Positions 33,889 through 44,118 of a DNA stretch of 64,000 nucleotides are shown in pieces. Where the stretch lies: the NCBI RefSeq assembly GCF_001650875.1, contig NZ_LXYI01000033.1, positions 1-64,000 of the forward strand, written 5' to 3'. Made by a program: the position numbers and the translations under genes. Under the pieces are notes generated by a model, which saw only the letters and a program-made list of their open reading frames with translations, was not told the origin of the DNA and searched no databases. The DNA is from Sulfitobacter sp. EhC04. GTDB taxonomy: Bacteria; Pseudomonadota; Alphaproteobacteria; Rhodobacterales; Rhodobacteraceae. How positions within the stretch are numbered: position 1 is the first letter of the stretch; the number at the start of each line of letters is the position of its first letter.

Positions 33889-35373
33889 ATGAGCAGCCCC
33901 CGAAAAACACCTCTGAATTCCCTTGGCCTGATGGCGGCCAATGGGGCGAATCCAACAATCGAGGACCTGCAGGTGGACAGCCGCAAGGCTGGGCCGGGGT
34001 GCCTCTTTGCGGCGATGCCCGGCACCCAGGTCCATGGCGCGCGGTTCATCGGCAAGGCGCTGGAGGACGGTGCGGTGGCGATCCTGACTGACCCCGAGGG
34101 GGCCGCGATTGCAAGGGATGCGATACGCGCCGCCGGGGCCGCGCTGGTGGTGTCTGACGCCCCCCGCGAGGCGCTGGCGCGCACGGCGGCCCTGTGGTTC
34201 GGCGGTCAGCCCAAAACCATGACGGCGGTGACCGGGACCAATGGCAAGACCTCCGTGTCGACCTTTGTGCGTCAGATCTGGATCGAGATGGGCTTTGCCG
34301 CCGTGAACCTTGGCACCACCGGTGTCGAGGGGGCCTGGACCGCGCCGCTGGCCCATACCACGCCAGAGCCGATCACCCTGCACCGCACCCTGCGCGCAGC
34401 GGCGGACAACGGCATCACCCATGCGGCGATGGAGGCCTCAAGCCACGGGCTTGACCAGCGGCGGCTGGACGGCGTGACCCTGCGCGCTGCGGGGTTCACC
34501 AACTTCACCCAGGACCATCTGGATTATCACGAGACTTTCGAGGCCTATTTCGACGCCAAGGCGGGGCTGTTCGCCCGCGTGCTGGCAGAGGATGGCACGG
34601 CGGTGATCAACACCGATGATCCCAGGGGCGTGGACATGGTCGCCATCGCCCGCGCGCGCGGATGCGAAGTGCTGACCGTGGGCCGCGACGGGGGCGACCT
34701 GCACCTGACCACTCAGCGTTATGACGCGACCGGGCAGGACCTGCGCTTTGAATGGCAAGGCAAGCCGGTGCAAAAGCGGCTGGAGCTGATCGGCGGTTTT
34801 CAGGCCGACAATGTGCTGCTGGCCGCCGGTCTGGTGATCGCCTGTGGCGGGCAACCACAAGAGGTCTTCGATACATTGCCGCATCTGACCACGGTACGGG
34901 GCCGCATGCAGCTGGCCGCGACCCGTGGCAACGGGGCGGCGGTCTTTGTCGACTATGCCCATACGCCCGATGCCGTGGCCACCGCGCTGGCCGCGATGCG
35001 CCCGCATGTGATGGGCCGTCTGATTGCCATCGTGGGCGCGGGTGGCGACCGCGACCGCGCCAAACGGCCCCTGATGGGGGCCGCCGCGATGACCCATGCC
35101 GACACGGTGATTGTGACCGACGACAATCCGCGCTCAGAAGATCCCGCAAGCATCCGCGCGGCGGTGCTGGAGGGCGCGCCGGATGCGATGGAGGTCGGCG
35201 ACCGCGCCGAGGCGATCCTGCGGGGCATCGACCTGTTGGGGCCGGGCGACGCGCTGCTGATTGCGGGCAAGGGGCATGAGACCGGGCAGATCGTGGGGCA
35301 GGATGTGCTGCCCTTTGACGATGTGGAACAGGCAAGCGTGGCCGTGGCGGCGCTGGACGGGAGGCTTGCATGA
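33889..35373 (+). CDS. murE: UDP-MurNAc-tripeptide synthetase MurE
   Basis: 494 residues from the ATG at 33889; a TTG 48 bases earlier lies in the ftsI end and was rejected. ATP-binding GTNGKTS is at 116-122, the substrate region is TTPEPITLHRTLRAAADNG with MEASSHGLDQRRLDGV, and DDNPRSEDP is the meso-diaminopimelate-specific DNPR motif. It adds meso-DAP to UDP-MurNAc-L-Ala-D-Glu in the cytoplasm. It overlaps murF by 4 bases. Confidence 0.95.
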   Translation: MSSPRKTPLNSLGLMAANGANPTIEDLQVDSRKAGPGCLFAAMPGTQVHGARFIGKALEDGAVAILTDPEGAAIARDAIRAAGAALVVSDAPREALARTAALWFGGQPKTMTAVTGTNGKTSVSTFVRQIWIEMGFAAVNLGTTGVEGAWTAPLAHTTPEPITLHRTLRAAADNGITHAAMEASSHGLDQRRLDGVTLRAAGFTNFTQDHLDYHETFEAYFDAKAGLFARVLAEDGTAVINTDDPRGVDMVAIARARGCEVLTVGRDGGDLHLTTQRYDATGQDLRFEWQGKPVQKRLELIGGFQADNVLLAAGLVIACGGQPQEVFDTLPHLTTVRGRMQLAATRGNGAAVFVDYAHTPDAVATALAAMRPHVMGRLIAIVGAGGDRDRAKRPLMGAAAMTHADTVIVTDDNPRSEDPASIRAAVLEGAPDAMEVGDRAEAILRGIDLLGPGDALLIAGKGHETGQIVGQDVLPFDDVEQASVAVAALDGRLA

Positions 35374-36797
35374 CACTCTGGACAGCAGCAGAGGCCGCAG
35401 CGGCCACAGCTGGGCGCGCGGTGGGGGACTGGACCTGTGACGGCGTGTCCATCGACACGCGCACGATTGAAAAGGGCGACCTCTTTGTCGCGCTGAAGGA
35501 TGTCCGCGACGGCCATGACTTTGTGGCGCAGGCGCTGGCGGGTGGCGCGGGTGCCGCCCTGGTATCGCGTATTCCCGAGGGTGTGGCCGGGGATGCGCCC
35601 TTGCTGATCGTCGATGACGTGCTGGCGGGTCTTGAAAAACTGGGGCAGGCGGCGCGTGCGCGCACCCAGGCCAGGGTGGTTGCGGTGACCGGCAGCGTCG
35701 GCAAGACATCGACCAAGGAAATGCTGCTGGCGATGTTGGGCGGCCAGGGGCGCACCCATGCCAGCGTGGCCAGCTACAACAACCACTGGGGCGTGCCGCT
35801 GACGCTGGCGCGGATGCCCGCCGACACCGAATTCGCCATCATCGAGATCGGCATGAACCACCCCGGAGAGATCGCCCCGCTAGCGCGGATGACGCAGGCG
35901 GATGTGGCGCTGGTCACCACGGTTGCCGCCGCACATCTGGAAGCCTTCGATGACCTGGCCGGAATCGCGGTAGAAAAGGCCGCGATCTTTGAAGGGGTCA
36001 AGCCCGGCGGATGGGCCGTGATCAACGCCGATGTCGAACATGCGGCAATTCTGATGGCCAAGGCGGTGGACTGCCGGTTGCGCGAACTGGAATTCGGCGC
36101 GCACGGCCATCATTTCAAACTGCTGGACGTGCATGTAAAGGCCGATACCACCGTGGTGCAGGCCAGCCATGACGATGTGCCGATCCTGTTCAAGATCGCG
36201 ACACCGGGGCGCCATTTCGCGATGAACGGCCTCGGCGCGCTGGCGGTGTGCCATGCGCTGGGGGTCGATATGGCGCTGGCGGCGCAGTCGCTGGGCCGCT
36301 GGCAGCCCTACAAGGGACGCGGGGTGCGCGAGGTGATCGTGCTCGACCCTGTTGAAACCCATCTGACGCTGGCCCTGATCGACGACAGCTATAATGCCAA
36401 CCCAACCTCGATGGCCGCCGCACTTGAAGTGCTGGCGGCCTCCGAAGTGACCCATGACATTGGCCGGGTAAGCAAGGGACGGCGGATCGCCTTTCTGGGG
36501 GACATGAAGGAACTGGGTCCCGATTCCGTCGCGCTGCATGCCGGGCTTGCGCATCTGCCTGCGACACAGGCGCTGGATGTGGTGCATTGCATCGGCCCGC
36601 TGATGGGGTCGCTGCATGAAATCCTGCCCGAGCATCAGCGGGGCATCCGGGCAGAGACCTCTGCCGAGGTCCTGCCGGACCTGCGCGGGTTGCTCGATTC
36701 CGGTGATGTGGTGCTGGCCAAGGGATCGCTTTCGATGAAACTGGGGGCGATTGTTGACGCCATCCGCAAAATGGGCCATCCGGTTGAAACCCTGTAA
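35370..36797 (+). CDS. murF: UDP-MurNAc-tripeptide--D-Ala-D-Ala ligase MurF
   Basis: 475 residues. The ATP-binding loop is GSVGKTS (108-114), preceded by the N-terminal Mur domain with VSIDTRTIEKGDLFVALKDVRDGHDFV. Family motifs include ASYNNHWGVPLTLARMP, IEIGMNHPGEI and LIDDSYNANPTSMAAALEVL. It adds D-Ala-D-Ala, made by Ddl encoded in the same cluster, to complete the pentapeptide precursor. The ATG is coupled to the murE stop. Confidence 0.95.
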   Translation: MTLWTAAEAAAATAGRAVGDWTCDGVSIDTRTIEKGDLFVALKDVRDGHDFVAQALAGGAGAALVSRIPEGVAGDAPLLIVDDVLAGLEKLGQAARARTQARVVAVTGSVGKTSTKEMLLAMLGGQGRTHASVASYNNHWGVPLTLARMPADTEFAIIEIGMNHPGEIAPLARMTQADVALVTTVAAAHLEAFDDLAGIAVEKAAIFEGVKPGGWAVINADVEHAAILMAKAVDCRLRELEFGAHGHHFKLLDVHVKADTTVVQASHDDVPILFKIATPGRHFAMNGLGALAVCHALGVDMALAAQSLGRWQPYKGRGVREVIVLDPVETHLTLALIDDSYNANPTSMAAALEVLAASEVTHDIGRVSKGRRIAFLGDMKELGPDSVALHAGLAHLPATQALDVVHCIGPLMGSLHEILPEHQRGIRAETSAEVLPDLRGLLDSGDVVLAKGSLSMKLGAIVDAIRKMGHPVETL

Positions 36798-36854
36798 ATT
36801 GGGCCACTGTGACAAGCTCCAATGTGACAAGATGTTGAGTAAGGACGCGTTTGA

Positions 36855-37937
36855 ATGCTCTATTGGTTGACCCTGCTTTCGGATGGCGGCGACTTCTTTA
36901 ACCTGTTTCGCTACATCACCTTCCGGGCGGGCGGGGCGTTCCTGACCGCGCTGGTCTTCGGCTTTCTTTTCGGGCGGCCCCTGATCGCGGTGCTGCGCCG
37001 CAGGCAGGGCAAGGGCCAGCCCATTCGCGACGATGGCCCCGCCGGGCATTTCGTGAAGGCGGGCACGCCGACCATGGGCGGCCTGCTGATCGTGGGGGCG
37101 CTGCTGACCTCGACACTGCTGTGGGCACGGCTGGACAATCCCTTTGTCTGGCTGGTCCTGTTCGTGACGATGAGCTTTGCCGCCATCGGATTTGCCGACG
37201 ATTATGCCAAGGTTAGCAAGCAAACCACATCAGGTGTGTCTGGCAAGATACGGTTATTGCTTGGGTTTCTGATTTCCGGCATTGCCGGTTTCTGGGCCGC
37301 GCAATATCATCCCGAAGCATTGCAATATCAGTTGGCCCTGCCGGTCTTCAAGGATACGCTGATCAACCTAGGGGTTCTCTTTGTGCCGTTCTCGATCATC
37401 GTGATCGTGGGGGCGGCCAATGCGGTGAACCTGACCGATGGTCTGGATGGTCTTGCGATCATGCCGGTGATGATCGCGGCCGGCACGCTGGGGGTCATCG
37501 CCTATGCGGTGGGGCGGGTCGATTTCACCGACTATCTGGATGTGCATTACGTGCCCGGCACCGGCGAGATCCTGATCTTTACCGCCGGGCTGTTTGGCGG
37601 GGGGCTTGGCTTTTTGTGGTACAACGCCCCGCCAGCGGCGGTCTTCATGGGCGATACCGGGTCACTGGCCCTGGGCGGGGCCCTGGGGGCGATTGCGGTG
37701 GCGACCAAACACGAGCTGGTGCTGGCGATTGTCGGCGGGCTGTTTGTGGTCGAGGCGCTGTCGGTGATCATTCAGGTGCTCTACTTCAAGCGCACCGGCA
37801 AGCGGGTCTTTCTGATGGCCCCGATCCATCACCACTATGAAAAGAAGGGCTGGGCCGAGCCGCAGATCGTGATCCGGTTCTGGATCATCTCGCTGATCCT
37901 CGCGATGATCGGTCTGGCGACGCTGAAGGTCAGGTGA
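36855..37937 (+). CDS. mraY: Phospho-MurNAc-pentapeptide transferase MraY
   Basis: 360 residues with about ten membrane helices. Catalytic and substrate motifs are [20 protein letters not shown] (Asp pair), [13 protein letters not shown] and [23 protein letters not shown]. It makes lipid I on the inner membrane. It is followed by a 109-base gap and then the reversed glsA gene, so transcription of murD beyond may need its own promoter. Confidence 0.96.
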   Translation: MLYWLTLLSDGGDFFNLFRYITFRAGGAFLTALVFGFLFGRPLIAVLRRRQGKGQPIRDDGPAGHFVKAGTPTMGGLLIVGALLTSTLLWARLDNPFVWLVLFVTMSFAAIGFADDYAKVSKQTTSGVSGKIRLLLGFLISGIAGFWAAQYHPEALQYQLALPVFKDTLINLGVLFVPFSIIVIVGAANAVNLTDGLDGLAIMPVMIAAGTLGVIAYAVGRVDFTDYLDVHYVPGTGEILIFTAGLFGGGLGFLWYNAPPAAVFMGDTGSLALGGALGAIAVATKHELVLAIVGGLFVVEALSVIIQVLYFKRTGKRVFLMAPIHHHYEKKGWAEPQIVIRFWIISLILAMIGLATLKVR

Positions 37938-38046
37938 TTGCGCTGGCGCGCCGCGTGCCGCGGGCGTAGACGGCGCGCCGGGGCGCGCGCCGGTGGCGGC
38001 GCTGCCTCCACACCTCCGGTATATTTGTGGAACAATGAAACGGGGG

Positions 38047-38958
38047 TCAGAAAATCGACCAGCCCATTCTTGTGGTCAGCTCGGCAAGCGCTTCGGTGCC
38101 CCTGTGGGAATTGCCGTAGCGGTTGAGACCGGGGCTCCAGACCGCGATGGCGGCCTGGTGAGGCACGATGGCAAGGATGCCGCCGCCGACGCCGCTTTTG
38201 CCGGGAATGCCGACACGGTAGGCGAAGTCACCCGACCCATCGTAATGGCCGCAGGTAAGCATCATCGCATTGAGGCGGCGGATGCGGCGGGGCGAGACCA
38301 GGCGCGGCATGTTCGGCGCATGGATCAGGAAGCGGCCCGCCATGGCAAGCTGGGTGGTGGTCATCTCGATCGCGCAGTGGTGGAAGTAGGTGCCCAGCAC
38401 CTTGTCGGGGCTGTTGATCAGGTTGTCGTGGGCGGCCAGGAAATGCGCCAAGGCGAAATTGCGGTGGCCATATGCGGTTTCGGAGGCCGCGACGGTTTCG
38501 TTGATGTGAATATCCCCGGACCCGGCGGCGCTGCGCACAAACTGGATGATCTCTGCCAGGGCCTCGCGCGGGGCGCGGTTGCCCAGCACCGCATCGGTAG
38601 TGACGATGGCACCTGCGTTGATGAAGGGATTGCGGGGACGGCCGTTTTCCTGCTCAAGCTGGACGATGGAGTTGAAGGCGCGGCCCGAAGGTTCGCGGCC
38701 CACCCGTGTCCAGAGCTGGTCGCCCGCCCGGCCAAGGGCGACGGCGAGGGTGAAGACCTTGGTGATCGACTGGACGGAGAACGACACGCCGTGGTCGCCT
38801 GCCTGGTGCAACCGGCCATCGGCGGTGACGACAGAGATGGCGAATTGCGCCGGATCGACCTCGGCCAGTTGCGGAATATAGCTGGCCACCTTGCCCCAGT
38901 CGGCATCCAGCCGCGCCTTGTGGTCAAGCTGGTGCAGGACGGTATCGAGGTCTGGCAT
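38047..38958 (-). CDS. glsA: Glutaminase
   Basis: 303 residues from the ATG at 38958 behind GGAGCG; the long upstream frame is antisense to murD and was excluded. The beta-lactamase-like serine glutaminase signature SITK (Ser64-x-x-Lys67) lies in [15 protein letters not shown]. Other family blocks are [40 protein letters not shown] and [14 protein letters not shown]. It hydrolyses glutamine to glutamate and ammonia. It stands reversed within the dcw cluster between mraY and murD, with its 5' end 73 bases from murD. Confidence 0.93.
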   Translation of the reverse strand: MPDLDTVLHQLDHKARLDADWGKVASYIPQLAEVDPAQFAISVVTADGRLHQAGDHGVSFSVQSITKVFTLAVALGRAGDQLWTRVGREPSGRAFNSIVQLEQENGRPRNPFINAGAIVTTDAVLGNRAPREALAEIIQFVRSAAGSGDIHINETVAASETAYGHRNFALAHFLAAHDNLINSPDKVLGTYFHHCAIEMTTTQLAMAGRFLIHAPNMPRLVSPRRIRRLNAMMLTCGHYDGSGDFAYRVGIPGKSGVGGGILAIVPHQAAIAVWSPGLNRYGNSHRGTEALAELTTRMGWSIF

Positions 38959-39031
38959 TCTGGGCGCTCCGGCTTGTGAAGGGCGCGTATTGCGACCATT
39001 CTGCGGGCCAACGGGTAACAGGGGTGATGCA

Positions 39032-40432
39032 ATGATTCCAGTACGGGGATTGGAAGGCGCGCGGGTGGCGGTGCTGGGTCTGGGCCGGTCGGGTCTGGCG
39101 GCAGCGCGTGCGCTGGCGGCGGGCGGTGCGCTGCCGCTGTGCTGGGACGACAACGCGGACGCCCGCGCCAGGGCAGAGGCCGAGGGGCTGGCCTGCGCCG
39201 ATCTGCGGAAACCCGGTGCCTTCGATGCCATCGCCCGGCTGATCGTCAGCCCCGGTATTCCGCATCTATATCCGACCCCGAATCCGGTGGTGGCGGCGGC
39301 GCTGGAGGCGGGCGTGCCGGTGGATAACGACATCGGCCTTTTCTTTCAAAGCTTTGCCACCGCGGATTGGGACGGATTCGACGTGATGCCCCGTGTGGTT
39401 GCGGTGACCGGGTCAAACGGGAAATCCACCACCTCGGCGCTGATCCATCACATTCTGGAACACGTCGGTCGGCCCTGCCAGCTGGCCGGCAACATCGGCC
39501 GCGGGGTGCTGGACCTGGAGCCTGCGGTGGACGGCGAGGTGGTGGTGCTGGAACTGAGCAGCTACCAGACCGATCTGGCGCGGGCCCTGACGCCGGATGT
39601 GGCGGTTTTTACCAATCTCAGCCCCGATCATCTGGACCGGCACCACGGGATGGGCGGCTATTTCGCGGCCAAGCGGCGGCTCTTTGCCGAGGGCGGGCCG
39701 GACCGTGCCGTGATCGGCGTGGACGAGATGGAGGGGCGGTATCTGGCAGGCCAGATGACCGAAGGCCGCGCCGATGACCGGGTGATCCGCGTCAGCGTGA
39801 CCCGCAAGCTGACCGGGCCGGGCTGGCAGGTCTTTGCGCGCAAGGGGTTCCTGTCGGAGTACCGCAAGGGCAAGCAGGTGGCTTCCGTCGATCTGCGCGC
39901 GGTGGCGGGGCTGCCGGGGGCGCATAACCATCAGAATGCCTGTGCGGCCTTTGCCGCCTGCCGGTCGCTGGGGCTGGCACCACGGGTGATCGAGGCGGCG
40001 TTTCACAGCTTTGGCGGGCTGCCGCACCGGTCCCAGACCATCGCGGAGGTGGGCGGCGTGCGCTATGTCAACGACAGCAAGGCGACGAATGTGGATTCCG
40101 CCGCCAAGGCGCTGGCGGCTTTCGACAAGATCCGCTGGATCTGCGGCGGGCTTGAGAAAGACGGTGGGCTGGACGGGCTGGCCGGTGCCACGGGTGGTGT
40201 GCGCAAGGCCTATGTGATCGGGCGCGAGGCCGCCGGATTTGCCATGCAGCTGAATGTGGAGGCAGAGGTTTGCGGCACGATGGAGGTTGCCGTGGCGCGG
40301 GCGGTGGCAGAGGCGGAACCGGGTGACGTGGTGTTGCTGGCCCCGGCGGCGGCCAGTTTTGACCAATACGACAGTTTCGAGCGCCGGGGCGAGGATTTTG
40401 CCGCGCGGGTCGCGGCCGAGACCGCAGGCTGA
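39032..40432 (+). CDS. murD: UDP-MurNAc-L-Ala--D-Glu ligase MurD
   Basis: 466 residues from the ATG at 39032 behind AGGGG. N-terminal [17 protein letters not shown] is a Rossmann-like nucleotide-binding start, ATP-binding GSNGKST is 127-133, and [25 protein letters not shown] and [17 protein letters not shown] are MurD motifs. It adds D-Glu to UDP-MurNAc-L-Ala. Divergent from glsA. It converges with the flavoprotein gene with no gap at all: the two stop codons abut. Confidence 0.95.
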   Translation: MIPVRGLEGARVAVLGLGRSGLAAARALAAGGALPLCWDDNADARARAEAEGLACADLRKPGAFDAIARLIVSPGIPHLYPTPNPVVAAALEAGVPVDNDIGLFFQSFATADWDGFDVMPRVVAVTGSNGKSTTSALIHHILEHVGRPCQLAGNIGRGVLDLEPAVDGEVVVLELSSYQTDLARALTPDVAVFTNLSPDHLDRHHGMGGYFAAKRRLFAEGGPDRAVIGVDEMEGRYLAGQMTEGRADDRVIRVSVTRKLTGPGWQVFARKGFLSEYRKGKQVASVDLRAVAGLPGAHNHQNACAAFAACRSLGLAPRVIEAAFHSFGGLPHRSQTIAEVGGVRYVNDSKATNVDSAAKALAAFDKIRWICGGLEKDGGLDGLAGATGGVRKAYVIGREAAGFAMQLNVEAEVCGTMEVAVARAVAEAEPGDVVLLAPAAASFDQYDSFERRGEDFAARVAAETAG

Positions 40433-40442
40433 TCAGCCTGCG
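40423..40442. repeat. 20-bp palindrome spanning two abutting stop codons
   Basis: CGCAGGCTGATCAGCCTGCG is a perfect palindrome centred on TGATCA, where the murD stop (40430-40432) and the stop of the opposite gene (40433-40435) meet. There is no loop or U-tract for a standard terminator. It gives both proteins the same last codons (Ala-Gly). Confidence 0.6.
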
Positions 40443-41608
40443 ATGTCGCGGGCGGCGGCCATGGCAGAGGACCAGGCCCACTGGAAATTGTAGCCGCCCA
40501 GCCAGCCGGTGACATCGACCGCTTCACCGATGAAATAGAGCCCCGGCACGGCAGGGGTCATCATCGAGCGGGAAGAGAGCGCGTCCGTATCCACGCCGCC
40601 AAGGGTGACTTCGGCGGTGCGGTAGCCTTCGGTGCCGCCGGGGGTCAGATGCCAGTTTTGCAAATGCGTCACCAGGCTTTGCAAACCTGTGTCGGACCAA
40701 TCCGCCAGATTGCCAGTCAGGTCCATCTGCTTGGCCAGATGGTCGACCAGCCGCGCGGGCAGGTGTTGGGCCAGTTCCGTGGTCAGGTTCTTGCGGCCCC
40801 GTGCCTGGCGGCGCGTTCTCAAATCCTCGAATATATCCATTTCAGGGCAAAGGTTTACCGTGATTTCCTCACCCTCTTTCCAATAGGAGGAGGCTTGCAG
40901 AACGGCAGGGCCAGACAGGCCCCGATGGGTGAAAAGCAGCGCCTCGTCAAAGCTGGTGCCGCCTGCGGTGATACGCGCAGGCGTTGCGACGCCGGATATT
41001 TCGGCAAAACGGCCATCTGCAAAGGTAAAGGGGACAAGCCCCGCCCGAGTTTCCGTGACCGGCACATCGAAGCGGCGCGCGATGTCATAGGCGAGGCCGG
41101 TTGCGCCCATTTTCGGGATGGATTTGCCGCCGGTTGCGATGACAAGCCGGGTGGCGGACACTTTTCCAGTGTAGTCAGGGCCTTGCAGGTCAAAGCTAAA
41201 GCCGTCTGTGGTGTTTGCAAACTGCGATGCGGTACTTTGCAAATGCAGGTCCACTCCGGCAGCCTGCATCATCCGGCGCAGCATCGCGACGATATCCTTG
41301 GCCGAGGTGTCACAGAACAACTGGCCCAATGTCTTTTCGTGCCAAGGGATGCCATGGGCCTCGACCAATGCAATGAAATCCCATTGGGTATAGCGGGCCA
41401 GCGCGGACTTGGCGAAATGCTGATTCCGGCTGAGAAAGGCGGAAGGGTCGCAATGCAGGTTGGTGAAATTGCAGCGCCCGCCGCCGGAAATGCGGATCTT
41501 CTCCCCCGGTGCCTTGGCGTGATCGACCAACAGGACACGCCCCCCGGCATGTGCCGCGGACATCATGCCTGCCGCACCGGCACCAATGATTGCTGTATCC
41601 ACTTTCAT
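40433..41608 (-). CDS. BaiN/HI0933-type NAD(P)/FAD-dependent oxidoreductase
   Basis: 391 residues from the ATG at 41608. The FAD-binding dinucleotide motif IIGAGAAGMMSAAHAG starts the protein. KIRISGGGRCNFTNLHCDPSAFLSRNQHFAKSALARYT is the diagnostic block, followed by LVIATGGKSIPKMGATGLAYDIARRF and C-terminal TPAVPGLYFIGEAVDVTGWLGGYNFQWAWSSAMAAA. Members are annotated as flavoproteins or aminoacetone oxidase-like; the true substrate is not established. It sits reversed inside the dcw cluster between murD and ftsW. Confidence 0.9.
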   Translation of the reverse strand: MKVDTAIIGAGAAGMMSAAHAGGRVLLVDHAKAPGEKIRISGGGRCNFTNLHCDPSAFLSRNQHFAKSALARYTQWDFIALVEAHGIPWHEKTLGQLFCDTSAKDIVAMLRRMMQAAGVDLHLQSTASQFANTTDGFSFDLQGPDYTGKVSATRLVIATGGKSIPKMGATGLAYDIARRFDVPVTETRAGLVPFTFADGRFAEISGVATPARITAGGTSFDEALLFTHRGLSGPAVLQASSYWKEGEEITVNLCPEMDIFEDLRTRRQARGRKNLTTELAQHLPARLVDHLAKQMDLTGNLADWSDTGLQSLVTHLQNWHLTPGGTEGYRTAEVTLGGVDTDALSSRSMMTPAVPGLYFIGEAVDVTGWLGGYNFQWAWSSAMAAARDIAG

Positions 41609-41823
41609 GCCAGCGGCTTGCCCGGTTCGGGGCGCAGGGTCAAGTTGGCGTGACGCCCCTTGTGCGCCTGCGACACCCGGATGCCTGACGCGGGCCGCTG
41701 CCATTCCGTCCCGTGCCTGCGGCGCGCGGCGGAAATGGACTGGCGTGATCTGCAAAATGGCGTTATGCTGACACGCAGACCCCAGAAAATGGGGCGTTTG
41801 AGGCAGATTAAGGCAGTGTACCC

Positions 41824-42993
41824 ATGACAGAGATGGTCTATGGCGCGGTTCCCGTTCGGGAAGGTGAGCCAATTCTTCCAAAATGGTGGCGCACGGTGGA
41901 TCGCTGGGCCTTGTCCTGCGTATTGATGCTGTTCGCCGTTGGCATGTTGCTGGGTCTGGCCGCGTCGCCGCCGCTGGCTGCCAAGAACGGATTTGACCCG
42001 TTTCACTACGTTCAGCGACAAGCCTTCTTTGGCGGTCTTGCGATTTTTGCGATGGTGCTGACCTCGATGATGTCACCTGTCGTGGTGCGCCGTCTGGCGG
42101 TGCTGGGCTTTATCGGGGCCTTTATCGCCCTGGCGCTGCTGCCGTTTTTCGGCACCGACTTTGGCAAGGGGGCGACCCGGTGGTACTCGCTGGGCTTTGC
42201 CAGCGTGCAGCCCTCCGAATTCCTTAAACCCGGATTTATCGTGGCAACCGCCTGGCTGATGGCCGCAAGTCTTGAGATCAATGGCCCGCCGGGCAAGGCG
42301 TGGTCCTTTGCCCTGTGCATGTCGATTGTGCTGATGCTGGCATTGCAGCCCGACTTTGGCCAGGCCTGTCTGGTGCTGTTCGGCTGGGGCGTGATGTATT
42401 TCGTCGCCGGGGCACCGATGCTGCTGCTGGTGGGCATGGCCGCGATGGTGGTGATGGCTGGCAGTTTCGCCTATTCCAACTCGGAACACTTCGCGCGCCG
42501 GATTGATGGCTTTCTCAGCCCCGATGTCGATCCGACCACGCAGCTGGGTTATGCCACAAACGCGATCCGCGAGGGCGGGCTTTTTGGGGTCGGCGTGGGG
42601 GAGGGCGAAGTGAAATGGTCGCTGCCCGATGCCCATACCGATTTCATCATTGCCGTCGCGGCCGAGGAATACGGGCTGGTGCTGGTCCTGTGCATCATCG
42701 CGCTTTACACCGGGATCGTGGTGCGGTCGCTGCTGCGACTGGTGCGCGAACGTGACCCTTTCACGCGGCTGGCGGGCACCGGGCTTGCCTGTATCTTTGG
42801 TGTTCAGGCCATGATAAACATGGGCGTCGCCGTGCGGCTGCTGCCGGCCAAGGGGATGACCCTGCCGTTTGTCAGCTACGGCGGGTCTTCGGTGATCGCC
42901 TCGGGCATCGCGGTGGGGATGTTGCTGGCCTTTACACGCAGCAGGCCGCAGGGCGAGATTTCTGACATTCTTGGCCGGGGCCGCGCCCGCTGA
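41824..42993 (+). CDS. ftsW: Peptidoglycan glycosyltransferase FtsW
   Basis: 389 residues of the SEDS family with about ten membrane helices. Conserved features include FGKGATRWYSLGFASVQPSEFLKPGFIVATAW, LQPDFGQACLV, a large periplasmic loop with PTTQLGYATNAIREGGLFGVGVGEGEVKWSLPDAHTDFIIAVAAEEYG (catalytic Asp region) and MTLPFVSYGGSS. It polymerises septal glycan with FtsI. A 215-base gap upstream, next to the reversed flavoprotein gene, probably carries a promoter. Confidence 0.95.
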   Translation: MTEMVYGAVPVREGEPILPKWWRTVDRWALSCVLMLFAVGMLLGLAASPPLAAKNGFDPFHYVQRQAFFGGLAIFAMVLTSMMSPVVVRRLAVLGFIGAFIALALLPFFGTDFGKGATRWYSLGFASVQPSEFLKPGFIVATAWLMAASLEINGPPGKAWSFALCMSIVLMLALQPDFGQACLVLFGWGVMYFVAGAPMLLLVGMAAMVVMAGSFAYSNSEHFARRIDGFLSPDVDPTTQLGYATNAIREGGLFGVGVGEGEVKWSLPDAHTDFIIAVAAEEYGLVLVLCIIALYTGIVVRSLLRLVRERDPFTRLAGTGLACIFGVQAMINMGVAVRLLPAKGMTLPFVSYGGSSVIASGIAVGMLLAFTRSRPQGEISDILGRGRAR

Positions 42994-43017
42994 GGCCGCG
43001 CCCGGACGGAGGACACC

Positions 43018-44118
43018 ATGACCGCACCCTTGTTGATCATCGCAGCCGGAGGCACCGGGGGCCATATGTTCCCCGCTCAGGCCCTGGCCGAGGTGATGCT
43101 GACGCGTGGCTGGCGGGTGCGCCTGTCTACCGATGCGCGGGGCGCGCGCTATACGGGCGGTTTCCCGGCAGAGGTCGACATCAGCCAAGTCAGTTCCGCC
43201 ACCTTTGCGCGGGGCGGATTGCTGGCCAAGGCGATGGTCGCCCCCCGGATTGCAGTGGGGATCCTTGGGGCCACCTGGCGCATGCTGCGCGACCGGCCTG
43301 CCGCCGTGGTGGGGTTTGGCGGGTATCCGTCGATCCCGGCGCTGGGGGCTGCGACCCTGTTGCGGGTGCCGCGCATGATCCATGAACAGAACGGCGTGTT
43401 GGGCCGGGTCAATACGATCTTTTCGAAACGTGTCGACGCCATGGCCTGCGGCACCTGGCCGACGGCATTGCCCGAGGGGGTCAAGGGCGTGCATGTGGGC
43501 AACCCGGTGCGAGGAGCGGTGCTGGACCGGGCAGGGGCGGGCTACATCCCGCCGGGCGATTATCCGATGGAAATTCTGGTAATGGGCGGCTCGCAGGGCG
43601 CGCGCATCCTTAGTGATGTGGTGCCGGCGGCCTTGGCCGCCTTGCCGTTGGACATGCTGAAAAACATCCGCGTCAGCCATCAAGCGCGCGACGAGGATGG
43701 CCAGCGCGTCGCGGATTACTATGCCGAGAACGCCATCGACGCCGATGTCCAGCCGTTCTTTGACGACGTGCCGCGCCGGATGTCCGAAGCGCAGCTTGTC
43801 ATCAGCCGCGCGGGCGCGTCTTCGGTCGCGGATATTTCCGTGATCGGGCGGCCCGCCATCCTGATCCCCTTTGCCGCCGCCACGGGCGATCACCAGACCG
43901 CCAATGCGCGCGGGTTGGTCGAGGCGGGTGCAGCGGTCATGATCCCCGAAAGCCAGCTCAGCACCGATGCGCTGGCCGAACAGATACAAAGCATTCTCGA
44001 ACAGCCCGACGCGGCATTGCAGATGTCGCGTGCGGCCCATTCGGTGGGCAAACCCGAAGCGGCAGAGGCACTGGCGCAGATGGTCGAGGTGTTGGCGCAG
44101 GAAGGAAAATCAGGATGA
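43018..44118 (+). CDS. murG: UDP-GlcNAc--lipid I N-acetylglucosaminyltransferase MurG
   Basis: 366 residues. The glycine-rich loop [21 protein letters not shown] starts the protein, then [31 protein letters not shown] and [17 protein letters not shown], and the donor-binding [36 protein letters not shown]. It converts lipid I to lipid II at the inner membrane face. It lies 24 bases after ftsW and overlaps murC by 4. Confidence 0.95.
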   Translation: MTAPLLIIAAGGTGGHMFPAQALAEVMLTRGWRVRLSTDARGARYTGGFPAEVDISQVSSATFARGGLLAKAMVAPRIAVGILGATWRMLRDRPAAVVGFGGYPSIPALGAATLLRVPRMIHEQNGVLGRVNTIFSKRVDAMACGTWPTALPEGVKGVHVGNPVRGAVLDRAGAGYIPPGDYPMEILVMGGSQGARILSDVVPAALAALPLDMLKNIRVSHQARDEDGQRVADYYAENAIDADVQPFFDDVPRRMSEAQLVISRAGASSVADISVIGRPAILIPFAAATGDHQTANARGLVEAGAAVMIPESQLSTDALAEQIQSILEQPDAALQMSRAAHSVGKPEAAEALAQMVEVLAQEGKSG

